A stretch of 64,000 nt of DNA from Sophora flavescens. Taxonomy: Eukaryota; Streptophyta; Magnoliopsida; Fabales; Fabaceae. Under the pieces are notes generated by a model. That model had not been told where the DNA came from, searched no databases, and worked only from the letters and a program-made list of their open reading frames with translations. The translations under genes were made by a program, and so were the position numbers. Of this stretch, positions 10,061 through 20,649 are shown piece after piece. The stretch's first letter is position 1; the number at the start of each line of letters is the position of its first letter. Location of the stretch: NCBI GenBank assembly GCA_030762895.1, contig JAUPTC010000016.1, forward strand, positions 744,001 through 808,000, given 5' to 3'.

Positions 10061-11792
10061 GAGGAAAAACCCAATGGTTTTGGAGGATTCTTCTTTCAAA
10101 CCTATTGGGGGATAGTTGGTGATGATGTCTATCAATCGGTTCACCTGTTTTTTGTCCAAAATTGGATCCTACCTGGTCTCAACTCCAATCTGGTAGCCCT
10201 TATTCCAAAATTTCCAGAAGCTGAGAAGATTGAAGACTATAGAACTGTTGCCCTTGCAAACTTTCATTTTAAAGTCATCTCTAAGGTCTTGGCAGACAGG
10301 TTGTCAACTATTGCTCCCGCCATCATTTCTGTGCAACAAAGAGGCTTCTTAAAAGGAAGGAGCATTGTTGATTGTATTTATACCACCTCAGAGGCCATTA
10401 ATCTACTTGAATGTAAAGCTTTTGGTGGCAATGTGGCTTTGAAATTTGACATCAAAAAGGCTTTTGATACCCTTGATTGGGGATTTCTTCAGGATGTTCT
10501 TATTGCTTTTGGTTTCAGCCATAAATTCTGCAGTTGGATATCTAATATTCTTCACTCAGCTGGATTATCCTTCATGGTGAATGGTAATTCATGTGGTTAT
10601 ATTGCTTGTAAGAGAGGGGTGAGGCAGGGGGATCCCCTTTCCCCTTGTCATTGCCTGCTTTGCGAGAAGACTTTTTGAGAAGATCCATTTATCAATTGGT
10701 GGATACTAAACAATTGATCCCTATGGTTAGTCCTAGAGGTTTCCAAACTCTTACACATGCATTATATGCAGGTGACATAATGGTGTTTTGCAAAGGGACA
10801 AGAAAAAACCTTGATACTTTGATGAAGGTCTTTGGAGATTATGCTGATTTGTCTGACCAGCACATGAGTCTTAATAAGTGTAAATTCTTCTCAGGATCAA
10901 TGAGTGCTAGGAGAGTAAGGGAGATCAAAAGCACTCTTGGTTTCTCAGCTGGAACCTTGCCTTTTATTTATTTGGGGGTTCCAATGTTCAGGGGTAAGCC
11001 TAAAACAACCCACTTGCAGCCTATTGTGGACAGAATTAAAGCAAAGATGGGTGCCTGGAAAGGTTCCCTCTTGTCCATTATGGGAATAGTTCAGTTGGTT
11101 AACTCAATCATTAATGGCATGTTGATCTATAGCTTTCACATTTATCATTGGCTAATTTCTCTATTGAAGTCCATGGATTCAACAATCAGAAATTTTGTAT
11201 GGTCGGGCCGCATTCACACAAGGAAAATTGCATCAGTAGCTTGGCATAAAATCTACAAGCCTGTGAAGGAAGGGGGTCTTGGCTTGAGATCAGCGAGAGC
11301 CATTAATGAAGCTGCTCTGCTAAAGCTCTCTTGGGATGTTAATACCTCAGACAGCTACTGTGCTAGTTTTTTGAGAGCTAGATTCTTTAAGAATAATAGA
11401 ATTGCCTCAGCTATTAAATCTTCTCTATGGCCTGGGATTAAAAATTTTATTCCTCAAGTTCAAGCTGCAGCTAAATGGTCAATTGGTGATGGGAGAAACA
11501 TCAACTTTTGGAAGGATTGCTGGCTAACTAAACCTATTGTGGACATGCTGGGTATCAGTCCTGAATATCATAATGTTCTCAATGCCAAAGTTAGTGACTT
11601 TATCTGCAATGGCATTTGGAATCTTCCAAGAAGTCTCTATGATATAGATCCCTCTCTTATAACGGATATCAGTAAAGCTGTCATTCCTCTCTCAAGTGGT
11701 GTTGTTGATCATTTGATTTGGCCTAATTTAGATTCTGGTTTCCTTACTTTAAAAGAGGCATTCAGGTTCTTAAATCCTCCCTCTATTGTAAG
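10061..11792 (+). pseudogene. LINE (L1-type) reverse transcriptase, copy A, 5' truncated
   Basis: The frame opens at about 10070 with a PNGFGGFFFQTYW motif (GPDGF block of L1 RT) and continues through LNSNLVALIPK, AFDTLDW and RQGDPLSP. The endonuclease and ORF1 are missing, as in a typical 5'-truncated insertion. A frameshift at about 10642-10672 splits the RT. The catalytic YADD is YAGD (LYAGDIMVF), so the first of the paired aspartates is lost. The C-terminal part runs to 11792, where the Y LTR interrupts it after TSD GTAAG (11788-11792). The rest of the LINE is found at 51929-53140, beyond copy B. Confidence 0.85.
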
Positions 11793-12690
11793 TGTAGCGA
11801 CCTAAAAAAAAGATTGTATTTTCTATTAGAGAGAAAACATGGAGTCGCCACCAACTTTATTTTATTTCAAGGAAGTTGGAAAACCTTTTAAGAAAAGCTT
11901 TGGGTTCAGGAGTCGATTATGTCTAGGGAAGGCATGGAGACTTAACCCCACGACACCCTGGAACATCCATAAATGGTTGCCCAAAATTAGTTGTATAAAT
12001 TATTAGTAACTTTGAAATATTTGTTTTACCTGTTGTGGATCTCTTTATTGTAGCTAAAATGAGGTTGAACATGGCACGTAAGTCCATAGGGCAACCCCTA
12101 AATCTGAAGGGTTGAACATGACACTTGTCATAGGGCAACCCAAAAAGTTATTTTAATCAAGTGATCATCTCTTTATCTTTTTATGTAAAATAAGTAATTT
12201 TCATTTCTTAAAAATGGGACAGAAATGTAGAGATGAGATCTTTTACCAACTTATTCAGAGAACAGGAACATAGAGAAGTAAGAGTGTCAAGAGAAATTTA
12301 TTAACAATATCAACGAAAAGAACAACGTTTACCGAACGGGAGTAGAATAAGAATCACTTTGTTTACTCCCAGTGGTAAGATTTTAAGCTCGAAGTCTTTA
12401 CAATCAATCTCCCTGGCTCCTTCGGCTCTTCCTTCTTAACCACTTCTAATAATAGGGAAGAGAAAAGGAAGCCCAGATTTCTGATCTCTCTTCCTCACAA
12501 CAAAAGTCTCTCATTCTTTTCTCTTTTCTTTGTATCTTTCCTCTCTATCTCCTCTCTGATCTTTTGTTTCCTCTCAAGAACAGTGTTCTCCCTTCCTTTC
12601 TCTTTTCTCACTAAGGAAATATCAGATCATAAGTCCTTCTCTCAAAAAAAATCCCCCCCCCCCCCCCTTTCTCCTCTCTTTTTCTTCTCC

Positions 12691-12697
12691 TTTTATA
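12691..12697 (-). promoter_or_regulatory. TATA box of Y LTR copy A
   Basis: The minus strand reads TATAAAA followed by GGAGAAGAAAAAGAG. The equivalent site in copy B (50124-50130) reads TACAAAA, so only copy A keeps a consensus TATA box. Confidence 0.6.
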
Positions 12698-12795
12698 GAC
12701 GGAGGAGAGGGCTTCTTGCTTCTTCTCCGTTGACTTCAAGGTCGGCTTGCACGAATGCCCAAGGCTTGGGCCGTTTTGAACAGCGGAAATGAGGG

Positions 12796-13340
12796 GATTT
12801 GATGTGAGGGTTGCACGCTTGAAAAGGGAAGGAGATAGGGGTTTTTGTCTGATGGGTATGAAGGCTTTTTAGGGTTAGGAGTGAGGCTGCTAGGTTAAGG
12901 CGAGGGAGGAGATGGAAGAAAAAAGGGAAGACCAATGGGTAGAGGAGGTGCAGAAAAAAGGGGGTTCTGAGCGGAGATAGCGTGTGCCCAGATGGGGTGG
13001 TATGAGTAGCAGAAAGGTGGTGATTTGATGTGAGGGTTGCACGCTCGAAAAGAGAAAAGAGATGGGGGGTTTTGAGTAGAAATAGCGTGTGCCCAGACGG
13101 GGTGGCATGAGTAGTAGAAAGGTGGTGATTTGATGTGAGGGTTGCACGCTCAAAAAGGGAAAAGAGATGGGGGGTTTTGAGCAGAAACAGCGTGTGCCCA
13201 GACGGGGTGGCATGAGTAGCAGAAAGGTGGTGATTTGATGTGAGGGTTGCACGCTTGAAAAGAGAAAGGAGATGCGGGTTTTTGATGTGAGGGTTTTTGG
13301 CATGAGTAGCAGAAAGGTGATGATTTGATGTGAGGGTTTT
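12796..13340 (-). repeat. 105-bp tandem repeats in Y LTR copy A
   Basis: The marker GATTTGATGTGAGG occurs at 12796, 13022, 13127, 13232 and 13322. Steps of 105 bp are exact between 13022 and 13232; the last is 90 bp and the first interval holds a diverged unit. The period is a multiple of three, so a 262-codon minus-strand frame stays open, but it is repetitive and lacks domain features, so I do not call it a gene. Copy B has 50229, 50456, 50561 and 50666. Confidence 0.85.
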
Positions 13341-13649
13341 TGTCTGATGTGCATGAAGGCTTTTTAGGGTTAGGAGTGGGGTTACCAGGTTAAAACAAAG
13401 GAGGAGGTAAGGAAGAAGGAGGACGAATGGGTAGAGGAGGAAAAGAGGTCTTGCCTGGTATGTAAAGTGGGTAGGAGGCATAGCTCAGTTTCCTTTCCTT
13501 TTTATTGATTGTCTTTTCTCCTTATTTTCTTCGTCCTTTTTTCCTTATCTTCTCCTTCTTCTTTCTTTATTCTTTAGCCTTCAGCCTGAATATAAAATAG
13601 CAGTGGACGGAATCTCTTCGTTCCAAAATTAGATATGCAAAAGTAGATA

Positions 13650-13996
13650 TACACTGGACGGACCTCCTCGTCCAACAGAAATTAAAATAATTGAAGTGGA
13701 CGGAACCCCCTCGTCCAACAGAAATAAAAAAGGGACAGGACTGGACGGGACCAACAGCAGGTGCAAAGCAATGGACAGGACCACCTCGTCCATTAGCAAG
13801 TGCAAGGCACTGGACAGGATCACCCCGTCCAACAGCAAGTGTAAAGCAATGGACGGGACTACCCCGTCCAACAGCAAGCGGAAAGCATTGGACGGGACTA
13901 CCCCGTCCATCAGCAAGTGGAAAGCAATGGAAAGTGGAAATCAGTGGACGGGACCACCCCGTCCATCAACAGGTGCAAGGCACTGGACGGGACCAC
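13650..13996. repeat. 39-bp hairpin array in Y LTR, left half
   Basis: Units of about 39 bp contain GGACGGG-ACCAC-CCCGTCC (or ACTAC) hairpins joined by CAACAGCAAGTGCAAAGCA-type spacers. The array is interrupted at 13996 by element Z and resumes at 24327. The copy B equivalent is at 50990-51830. The 13-codon period leaves several frames open; none is taken as a gene. Confidence 0.85.
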
Positions 13997-15432
13997 TGGT
14001 GAGCCGCCGAACTCACTCAAATTACAGAACAAAACCCTACTAGCTTGTAGTATAAGGAATGACTCAGATCGTCTCTCAAAAGACCATGAGTGCTATTCAA
14101 TCATATCAAGACTCAACACAAAAATGGGGGGGGGGGTTGTGATTCTATATTGCAAAAGATAAATTTAGACTAAGAGAAATCAAGTGAGAAATCAACCAAT
14201 CCAAGACACTTAACCAGAATTCCAATTTTGGCTATCATAGACCACGGAATACTCAAACTGAATCCAAGTAATGGTTAGTTCGATTTCAACCGAGATCTCT
14301 GCATCGAAATTGAGGTTCACTACTAGATAATCATCTAGAATTTAACTGACAAACGATTTTACAAATCTATAAAATCAGTGCAAGTTTAAATACAAGAACC
14401 AATTAACCTTAAACCACAAATCTGTAGTTTAATTTACTTCAACTCAAAGAATGAGATATTGAATTATCAATCAATATCACATTACTAATTCATAATTTTG
14501 AATACACAAACAGTAATCACCATTCATGCATCACGAATTCTGATTAGTAAGGAGAAGAGAAGATAAAAACTACTTGAATTCAAAATGAAAGTTGAAGTAC
14601 AAAAGTCTCAAGCCAAATGAAATTCCTTCAAGCACCTTGGATTGATTTCAGAATTAGCCTTCCATGGCTACAGTCCAAGGAGGCTTGAGGAAGAGAAAAG
14701 AAAAATACGAAACAATAACAAACAACTTAATTAAGCAACAGAAAACTAAAGGAACCACCAGTCTCCCATTCTGGCTCCTATTTATACAAATTCTCTCAAT
14801 ACCTCCTCTCAATATCTGAATGCTCCTTCAATTAACTTCAACCTCTGCCGCTTAGCTTTCCAAAGCCACTTAATTTGCTTAATTACGAATTAAGATGAGA
14901 GAGTTATGTCCACATTCAACTCATAGGGCAGCTGAAATGACCTCTGACTTCACATGGATTGCAGCCCCTCAAAACGACTCTTTTTGGAACAATGGTATTC
15001 ATGAGAGTTAAAGCTATGTGTTTTATCTTTCATTTGCCACCGGTTTCAGTTCCAAACGATATCTACAGACCAAGTTATGGCCCACTCTTCATGACTAGTT
15101 CAGGTTCCAGCGACAGCAATTATGTTCTGACTTCAAGGCCCAATGTTACCCACTATACATCCAATTAAGCATCTGAGTTATTCATGAAAGTTGTTGGAAT
15201 TCCTTTTAGCTTTCCTACAATATAAAGTTCATAATTTTTAGATGCCCGGAACTCAAGATATGGCTAAAATACAGAGTCAACGTCTATAATCATGAATTAG
15301 TGAAAATTTGCAATAAAGCCCAATGAGGCCCAAACTCATAAATCATTGCTAGACTAAATCAATTATGCACATTTAGCTTGTAAAAAGTACTAAAAATGAG
15401 GGATCTTCAATGCATACAAATAATGTTTATCA
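13997..15432 (-). repeat. 3' LTR of Z
   Basis: 1436 bp; the + strand starts TGGTGAGCCGCC and ends GTTTATCA. On the minus strand it is preceded by a GTGTGGGGGAATG polypurine tract at 15433-15450. A minus-strand TATAAATA lies at 14779-14786. It carries a shorter G-run (14126-14136) than the other LTR. Confidence 0.92.
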
Positions 15433-16778
15433 CATTCCCCCACACTTAGCTCTTGCACGTCCCGGGCAAACTTGAAATTGAAACACAACACCAAGAACAA
15501 AACACAAAACCTAAAAACTCTTCAAGACTCAATTTCTAAAGATATTCAAGAAGGAAAAAGTCCACGAGCAAGGTAACCATCAAAGCCAAGAGATCACAAC
15601 ATCAATGAAATTACATTTCCTTTCATCTCAAATCAACAAGGTAACTTTAATTGGAAAGCATAGATCAAGAATGATAGATCCTCACACAAGATACACTCTC
15701 AATCCCTCAAGTGTTTAGAAGGTAAAGATTTCACTCAAATCAACTCATGAAAATTGCACTACCATAAGCTTGCTCATATTCTACTTCTCCACTATTAAAA
15801 ACACATGCACACACAAATCAAGAGGACTTTATCAAGGTTGCAATGAGGTCAAAAGCAGAGGAAATGATATGGCAAGTTAAGAACCAAAGAGAGTAAAAGA
15901 GCATTGGAGAAGGACTCAATTAGCAAAAGGTGAAAATTTACCCAAAAAATTCACAAAAATGCGCAATCTTTCACAATTTCCTTTATTGATCTTCACAACC
16001 GTGTGACTGTATTCTTGTTTGTTTTTTTTTCTTCTCTCTCTCTTTTTTTTTTAAATGCGCAATATTTTTTTTATTTTTTAGTTTTTAGTACCCAATTTTC
16101 ACCAAATACCAGCATTTCACCACCCCCCCCCCCACCCCACACACACACACACTTGGACCGTTGCTTGTCCGCAAGAAATAAGAATGCCTCCAAAGAAACA
16201 ATGCTCTCTCACTTGCTTAGGTTGGGTCAAAACATGGTTTTTCACTTAAGGCAAGAAATGAGCTAAAAACAATGAGTAGACAATTAGGCTCAAGGGGGCT
16301 AATCAAAGGGAAAATGATGCAAGGTAGGCTTATTTGGCCAAAGTAGCTAAGCAAGAAGAATGCCTCAATCATGTCCATGTATGCAAGCAGAGATATAGCT
16401 TCAAAAAGAAATAAAGCAAGTTCTAGAGTAACAAAAATCATGAGTGACAACCACACAGGAAAGGAAAAAAATGGTACAAACGCATAAACCATTCAACAAT
16501 AGGCTCAAAATCTCACAAGGCATGGATGAATCTACCGAACTCAAACCAGCAAACCAAAAACCATAACGAAACCTGTGATTATGATGAAAGACAATAAATT
16601 CCACACATGCTATGACACTTAACTTTAAAATGAAACCAAACTCACAACTTTCACACATCTTACACATCAATGGAAACAACTTTAAAAGACAATAACAGAA
16701 AAAATGCAAAAACAGAAAATAAAATGCAGAAACAAAGAAAAAAAAAGCAAAAAAGGAAAAGAGTGGAAAGAGGCACCC
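15433..16778 (-). other. Z 3' noncoding region
   Basis: About 1.35 kb between integrase and 3' LTR. No gene is supported; the frames seen at 16003-16709 are short and low complexity. It contains a C/CA-rich microsatellite at 16121-16153. A GTCCGCAAGAAA/GCTTGTCC string near 16160-16185 is the minus-strand counterpart of the GGACAAGC motif found near the polypurine tracts of W and E3. Confidence 0.7.
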
Positions 16779-18103
16779 TTATGGTGGATATATAGCATCT
16801 AGCAAGGCTACCTCCTCCATGGTGGACTCTGGCACGTTCTCATAAAAGTGCTTGAGCCGATGCCCATTAACTTTGAAAATCCGCTTTATTGTCACATCCT
16901 GAAGTTCGACTGCACCATAAGGAAAAACATTAGTAACCCCAAAGGGACCTTCCCACCTAGACCTCAATTTACCAGGCATCAACTTAAGTCGGGAATTAAA
17001 CAACAAGACTTTCTGGCCGACCACAAATTCTTTTCGTGTAAGCATCCTATCATGGAAAACTTTGGACTTCTCCTTGTAGAGGCGAGAGCTCTCATAGGCC
17101 TCCAATCGGATCTCTTCCAATTCCTGTAAGTGGAGCTTCCTTTCCACACCCGCCTGGTGTAAGTCCATATTGCACTGCTTAACCGCCCAGAATGCTCTAT
17201 GCTCAATCTCCACCGGTAGGTGGCATGCCTTCCCAAACACAATCCGATATGGGGACATCCCAATCGGAGTCTTGTAGGCGGTCCTGTAAGCCCATAAAGC
17301 ATCTTCAAGCCTCAAACTCCAATCCTTCCTGTTAGGTTGGAATGTCTTCTCAAGGATATGCTTGATTTCGCAGTTGGAAACCTCGGCTTGTCCATTGGTC
17401 TGGGGGTGGTAAGGTGTAGACACCTTGTGCAACACTCCATACTTCCTCATCAAAGCCTCCATGCTCCGGTTGCAGAAGTGTGAACCCTGATCATTGATGA
17501 TGACCCTCGGGATTCCAAACCTGCATAAAATATGTGATCTAACAAAATCCACAACAACTTTGGAATCATCAGTCCGAGTGGCTTTTGCCTCCACCCATTT
17601 AGATACATAATCAACAGCCAGCAATATGTAAAAAAACCAAAAGAAACAGGAAAAGGTCCCATGAAATCAATACCCCATACGTCGAATATCTCACAAAACA
17701 GCAAAGGCTGCTGGGGCATCTCATTCCTGCGAGAAATGTTTCCTGTTCTCTGACATTGTTCACAAGACTTACAAAACAGATATGCATCATGAAATAAGGT
17801 GGGCCAATATAATCCAGAATCTAACACCTTCCTAGCTGTACGTTGGGGACCGAAATGCCCACCATATGCTAATGAATGACAAAAACTAAGAACAGGATGA
17901 AACTCATGATTAGGCACACATCTCCTAATAACCTGATCACTACAAAATCTCCACAGATAAGGATCATCCCACACATAATACTTAGACTCACTTTTCAGCT
18001 TATCAGACTGAGCCCTAGTGGAATACGCAGGTAACACTCTAGCAACCAGAAAATTAACTAAGTCAGCAAACCAAGGAGAGGGGACCTTACCCTGTAGCTG
18101 CAA
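16779..18103 (-). pseudogene. pol: Integrase of Z, split by a frameshift
   Basis: Two overlapping frames (18103-17450 and 17624-16779) together hold an integrase. The first has the HHCC region (HSLAYGGH, CEQCQRTG) and the first catalytic Asp in WGIDFMGP. The frame shifts near 17640, and the second carries INDQGSHF and GQAEVSNCEIK with the remaining Asp and Glu, followed by a basic C-terminal domain like that of W. It would join cDNA to host DNA. The frameshift between the first and second catalytic residues inactivates it. A TAG near 18128 separates it from RNase H. Confidence 0.88.
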
Positions 18104-18127
18104 AAGCTGCTCATCAGGGAAAGAATC

Positions 18128-19573
18128 CTAAATCGGCATGGGATCTGAGGCCCTCTCAATCCTACTCAAGTGATCCGCCACTAGGTTCTCTGCTCCACTC
18201 CTATCTCGGATCTCCAGATGAAACTCCTGAAGCAGTAGCATCCATCTAATTAGTCGTGGCTTGGCGTCTGGCTTCTTTAAAAGGAACTTTAGAGCTGCAT
18301 GATCAGAAAATACAACAACTTTAGAGTCAAGCAAATACGATATAAACTTATCTAAAGCAAAAACAATTGCTAAAAGCTCTTTCTCAGTGGTTGTGTAATT
18401 GGCTTGAGCAGCATCCAAAGTCCTGGAAGCATAATAAATCACATGAGATGCTCTCCCCACTCTTTGTGCTAAAACTGCTCCCACAGCATAATTAGAAGCG
18501 TCACACAACAGCTCAAATGGAAGGGTCCAATCCGGTGACTGAATAATGGGTGTGATGGTCAAAGTTTGCTTCAGATGGTCGAATGCTGCCTTGCATTTCT
18601 CATCAAAAACAAAATCCACATCTTTTTGCAGCAAGTGGGATAGAGGAAGGGCTATTTTGCTAAAATTTGCAATGAAACGCCTGTAGAAACCTGCATGACC
18701 AAGAAATGAACGCACCTCCCGCACGCATGTGGGGTAAGATAAACAGGTAATAACATCTATCTTAGCAGGGTCTACTTCAATAACCTTACTAGATACTACT
18801 TGGCCTAATACTATACCCTGTTCTACCATGAAATGACATTTCTCAAAATTAATAACAAGGTTAGTCTCAATGCACCTATGCAGCACCCTAGACAAGTTAT
18901 GGAAACATGAATCAAAAGAAGAACCATACACAGTAAAGTCATCCATAAATACCTCCATGCACTCCTCTAAGAAATCAGAAAATATGCTCACCATGCACTG
19001 CTGGAAGGTACCAGGGGCATTGCAGAGGCCGAAAGGCATGTGTCTGTAGGCAAAGGTGCCGAAGGGACAGGTAAATGTGGTCTTCTCTTGATCTTCTGGG
19101 GCAATGTGAATCTGGAAGTAGCCAGTGTAGCCATCCAGAAAGCAATAATGGGACTTACCAGCCAGCCGCTCCAACATCTGATCAATGAATGGAAGGGGGT
19201 AATGGTCCTTCCGAGTGGCTTGATTGAGGCGTCTGTAGTCAATGCAAACTCTCCAGCTATTCTGCACTCGGGTTGGAATAAGCTCATTCTTCTGGTTTGT
19301 CACTACTGTCACTCCAGATTTCTTGGGAACTACTTGCACTGGGCTCACCCACTTGCTGTCAGATATAGGGTAGATGATACCAGCCTGCAGTAGCTTGGTC
19401 ACCTCTTTCTTCACCACATCTAGAATGAGAGGATTTAGCCTCCTCTGGGGTTGCCTCACTGGTTTAGCTTTATCTTCAAGTAGTATCCGATGCATGCAGG
19501 TGGAAGGGCTTATACCAGGAATGTCTGCAAGTGTCCATCCTATTGCTCTCTGATTCTTCCTCAGAATCCCCAA
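18128..19573 (-). CDS. pol: RT and RNase H open frame of Z
   Basis: A 481-residue open frame starting inside the RT N-terminal region (GWTLADIPGISP). RT motifs include VQVVPKKSGVT, FLDGYTGYFQI and catalytic FMDD in EVFMDDFTVYG. RNase H follows with CDASNYAVGAVLA, TTTEKELLAI and SDHAALKFLL. It ends at a stop where W continues into integrase. A frameshift between 19574 and 19750 cuts it from protease. About 85-90% similar by eye to W in this region, so Z and W belong to the same lineage but not to the same recent family copy. Confidence 0.9.
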   Translation of the reverse strand: MGILRKNQRAIGWTLADIPGISPSTCMHRILLEDKAKPVRQPQRRLNPLILDVVKKEVTKLLQAGIIYPISDSKWVSPVQVVPKKSGVTVVTNQKNELIPTRVQNSWRVCIDYRRLNQATRKDHYPLPFIDQMLERLAGKSHYCFLDGYTGYFQIHIAPEDQEKTTFTCPFGTFAYRHMPFGLCNAPGTFQQCMVSIFSDFLEECMEVFMDDFTVYGSSFDSCFHNLSRVLHRCIETNLVINFEKCHFMVEQGIVLGQVVSSKVIEVDPAKIDVITCLSYPTCVREVRSFLGHAGFYRRFIANFSKIALPLSHLLQKDVDFVFDEKCKAAFDHLKQTLTITPIIQSPDWTLPFELLCDASNYAVGAVLAQRVGRASHVIYYASRTLDAAQANYTTTEKELLAIVFALDKFISYLLDSKVVVFSDHAALKFLLKKPDAKPRLIRWMLLLQEFHLEIRDRSGAENLVADHLSRIERASDPMPI

Positions 19574-19749
19574 TGCCTTCTTCTTCTCTGTTCAGCAAGG
19601 AGGTTCTTGGCCACAATCACCGGAAGTTGCTCATGATATGCTAAGTAGGCATACTTTGGATGTGCAGGCAGTGGTTTTAGCTCCAATTTGGGTGGTTGCA
19701 CTTGTAGAGGAAGTAACTCGGTGGGCTGCACATCTTCTGCAGATTTAAG

Positions 19750-20649
19750 CTATGCAAAATCAGAATTTCCTGCATAATCTGCACCAGTTTTATCAGTTAT
19801 GAAAACAGAATCATCAACACTTAAGAATGTAGCAATTTCATTACATGCATCACATAAAACAGTTCCATCACAACCAGTGCAGCATACAGAATCAGATAAA
19901 TCAGTAAAACCATCAAAATCAGTAAAATCCACAGCACATAGTTCATCATATGCAGCATCAATTAATTCGGTAAGGACATCAATATGAAAAACAGAATGAT
20001 CTTCCATGGGATGCTTCATAGCATCAAAAATGTTAAATTGCACAATTGAGTCTCCAAACTCCATGGAAAGAGTTCCTGTATGCACATCAATCTTGGTCCG
20101 AGCTGTCTTAAGGAAAGTTCTTCCTAGAATGAGTGGGGCCTTGCTAGTTAGGGACTCGCCCTCCATCTCCAAGATGTAGAAGTCTGCAGGAAAGATCAGC
20201 TCATCCACTCATACTAACACATCCTCAATCAGTCCAGCTGGATATGCATTGCTCCTGTTTGCCAATTGAATCACCACACCTGTAGAATGCAAAGGTCCAA
20301 GTCCAAGAGAATTAAAAACAAACATAGGCATTACATTAATTGAAGCACCTAAGTCGAGCATGGCATTCTCAAATCTAGAATTTCCTACTGTGCATGGAAT
20401 TGTAAAAGTCCCTGGATCTTTGCATTTCTGAGGCATAGGTTGAATGAGAGCTGAAATGTTGCGACTCATGCTAATTCATTCATTTCCTTTCATCCTCCTC
20501 TTGTGGGTGAAGAGTTCCTTCAGAAACTTGGCATATTTAGGAATTTGTTTGATTGCATCCAACAATGAAATGTTGACTTCCACCTTCCTAAAGGTCTCTA
20601 AAAGTTCCTTATCTTTCTCAACTTCATCTGCCTTCTTGGATACGACTGC
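19750..20649 (-). pseudogene. pol: Protease region of Z
   Basis: The frame continues from gag but is broken by stops near 20650, 20470 and 20209. The retropepsin motif DLGASINVMP and the LILGRTFL motif are present. A Cys/Asp-rich linker (CCTGCDGTVLCDACNE) follows, as in W, before the frameshift into RT. Function would be Gag-Pol processing. Confidence 0.85.

Noticed and set aside
11923..12138. 71-codon minus-strand frame repeated at 49362-49577
   Set aside because: Conserved only because both are LTR copies; no recognisable domain.
12693..13481. 262-codon minus-strand frame in Y LTR copy A (and its 208-codon counterpart at 50060-50686)
   Set aside because: It is made of 105-bp tandem repeats and stays open because the period is divisible by three; no domain and no start context. 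Treated as LTR repeat.
13691..14043. Frames with repeated MDGTTPS/WTGPPRP peptides
   Set aside because: Products of the 39-bp hairpin array; several frames are open at once, as expected from a short repeat.
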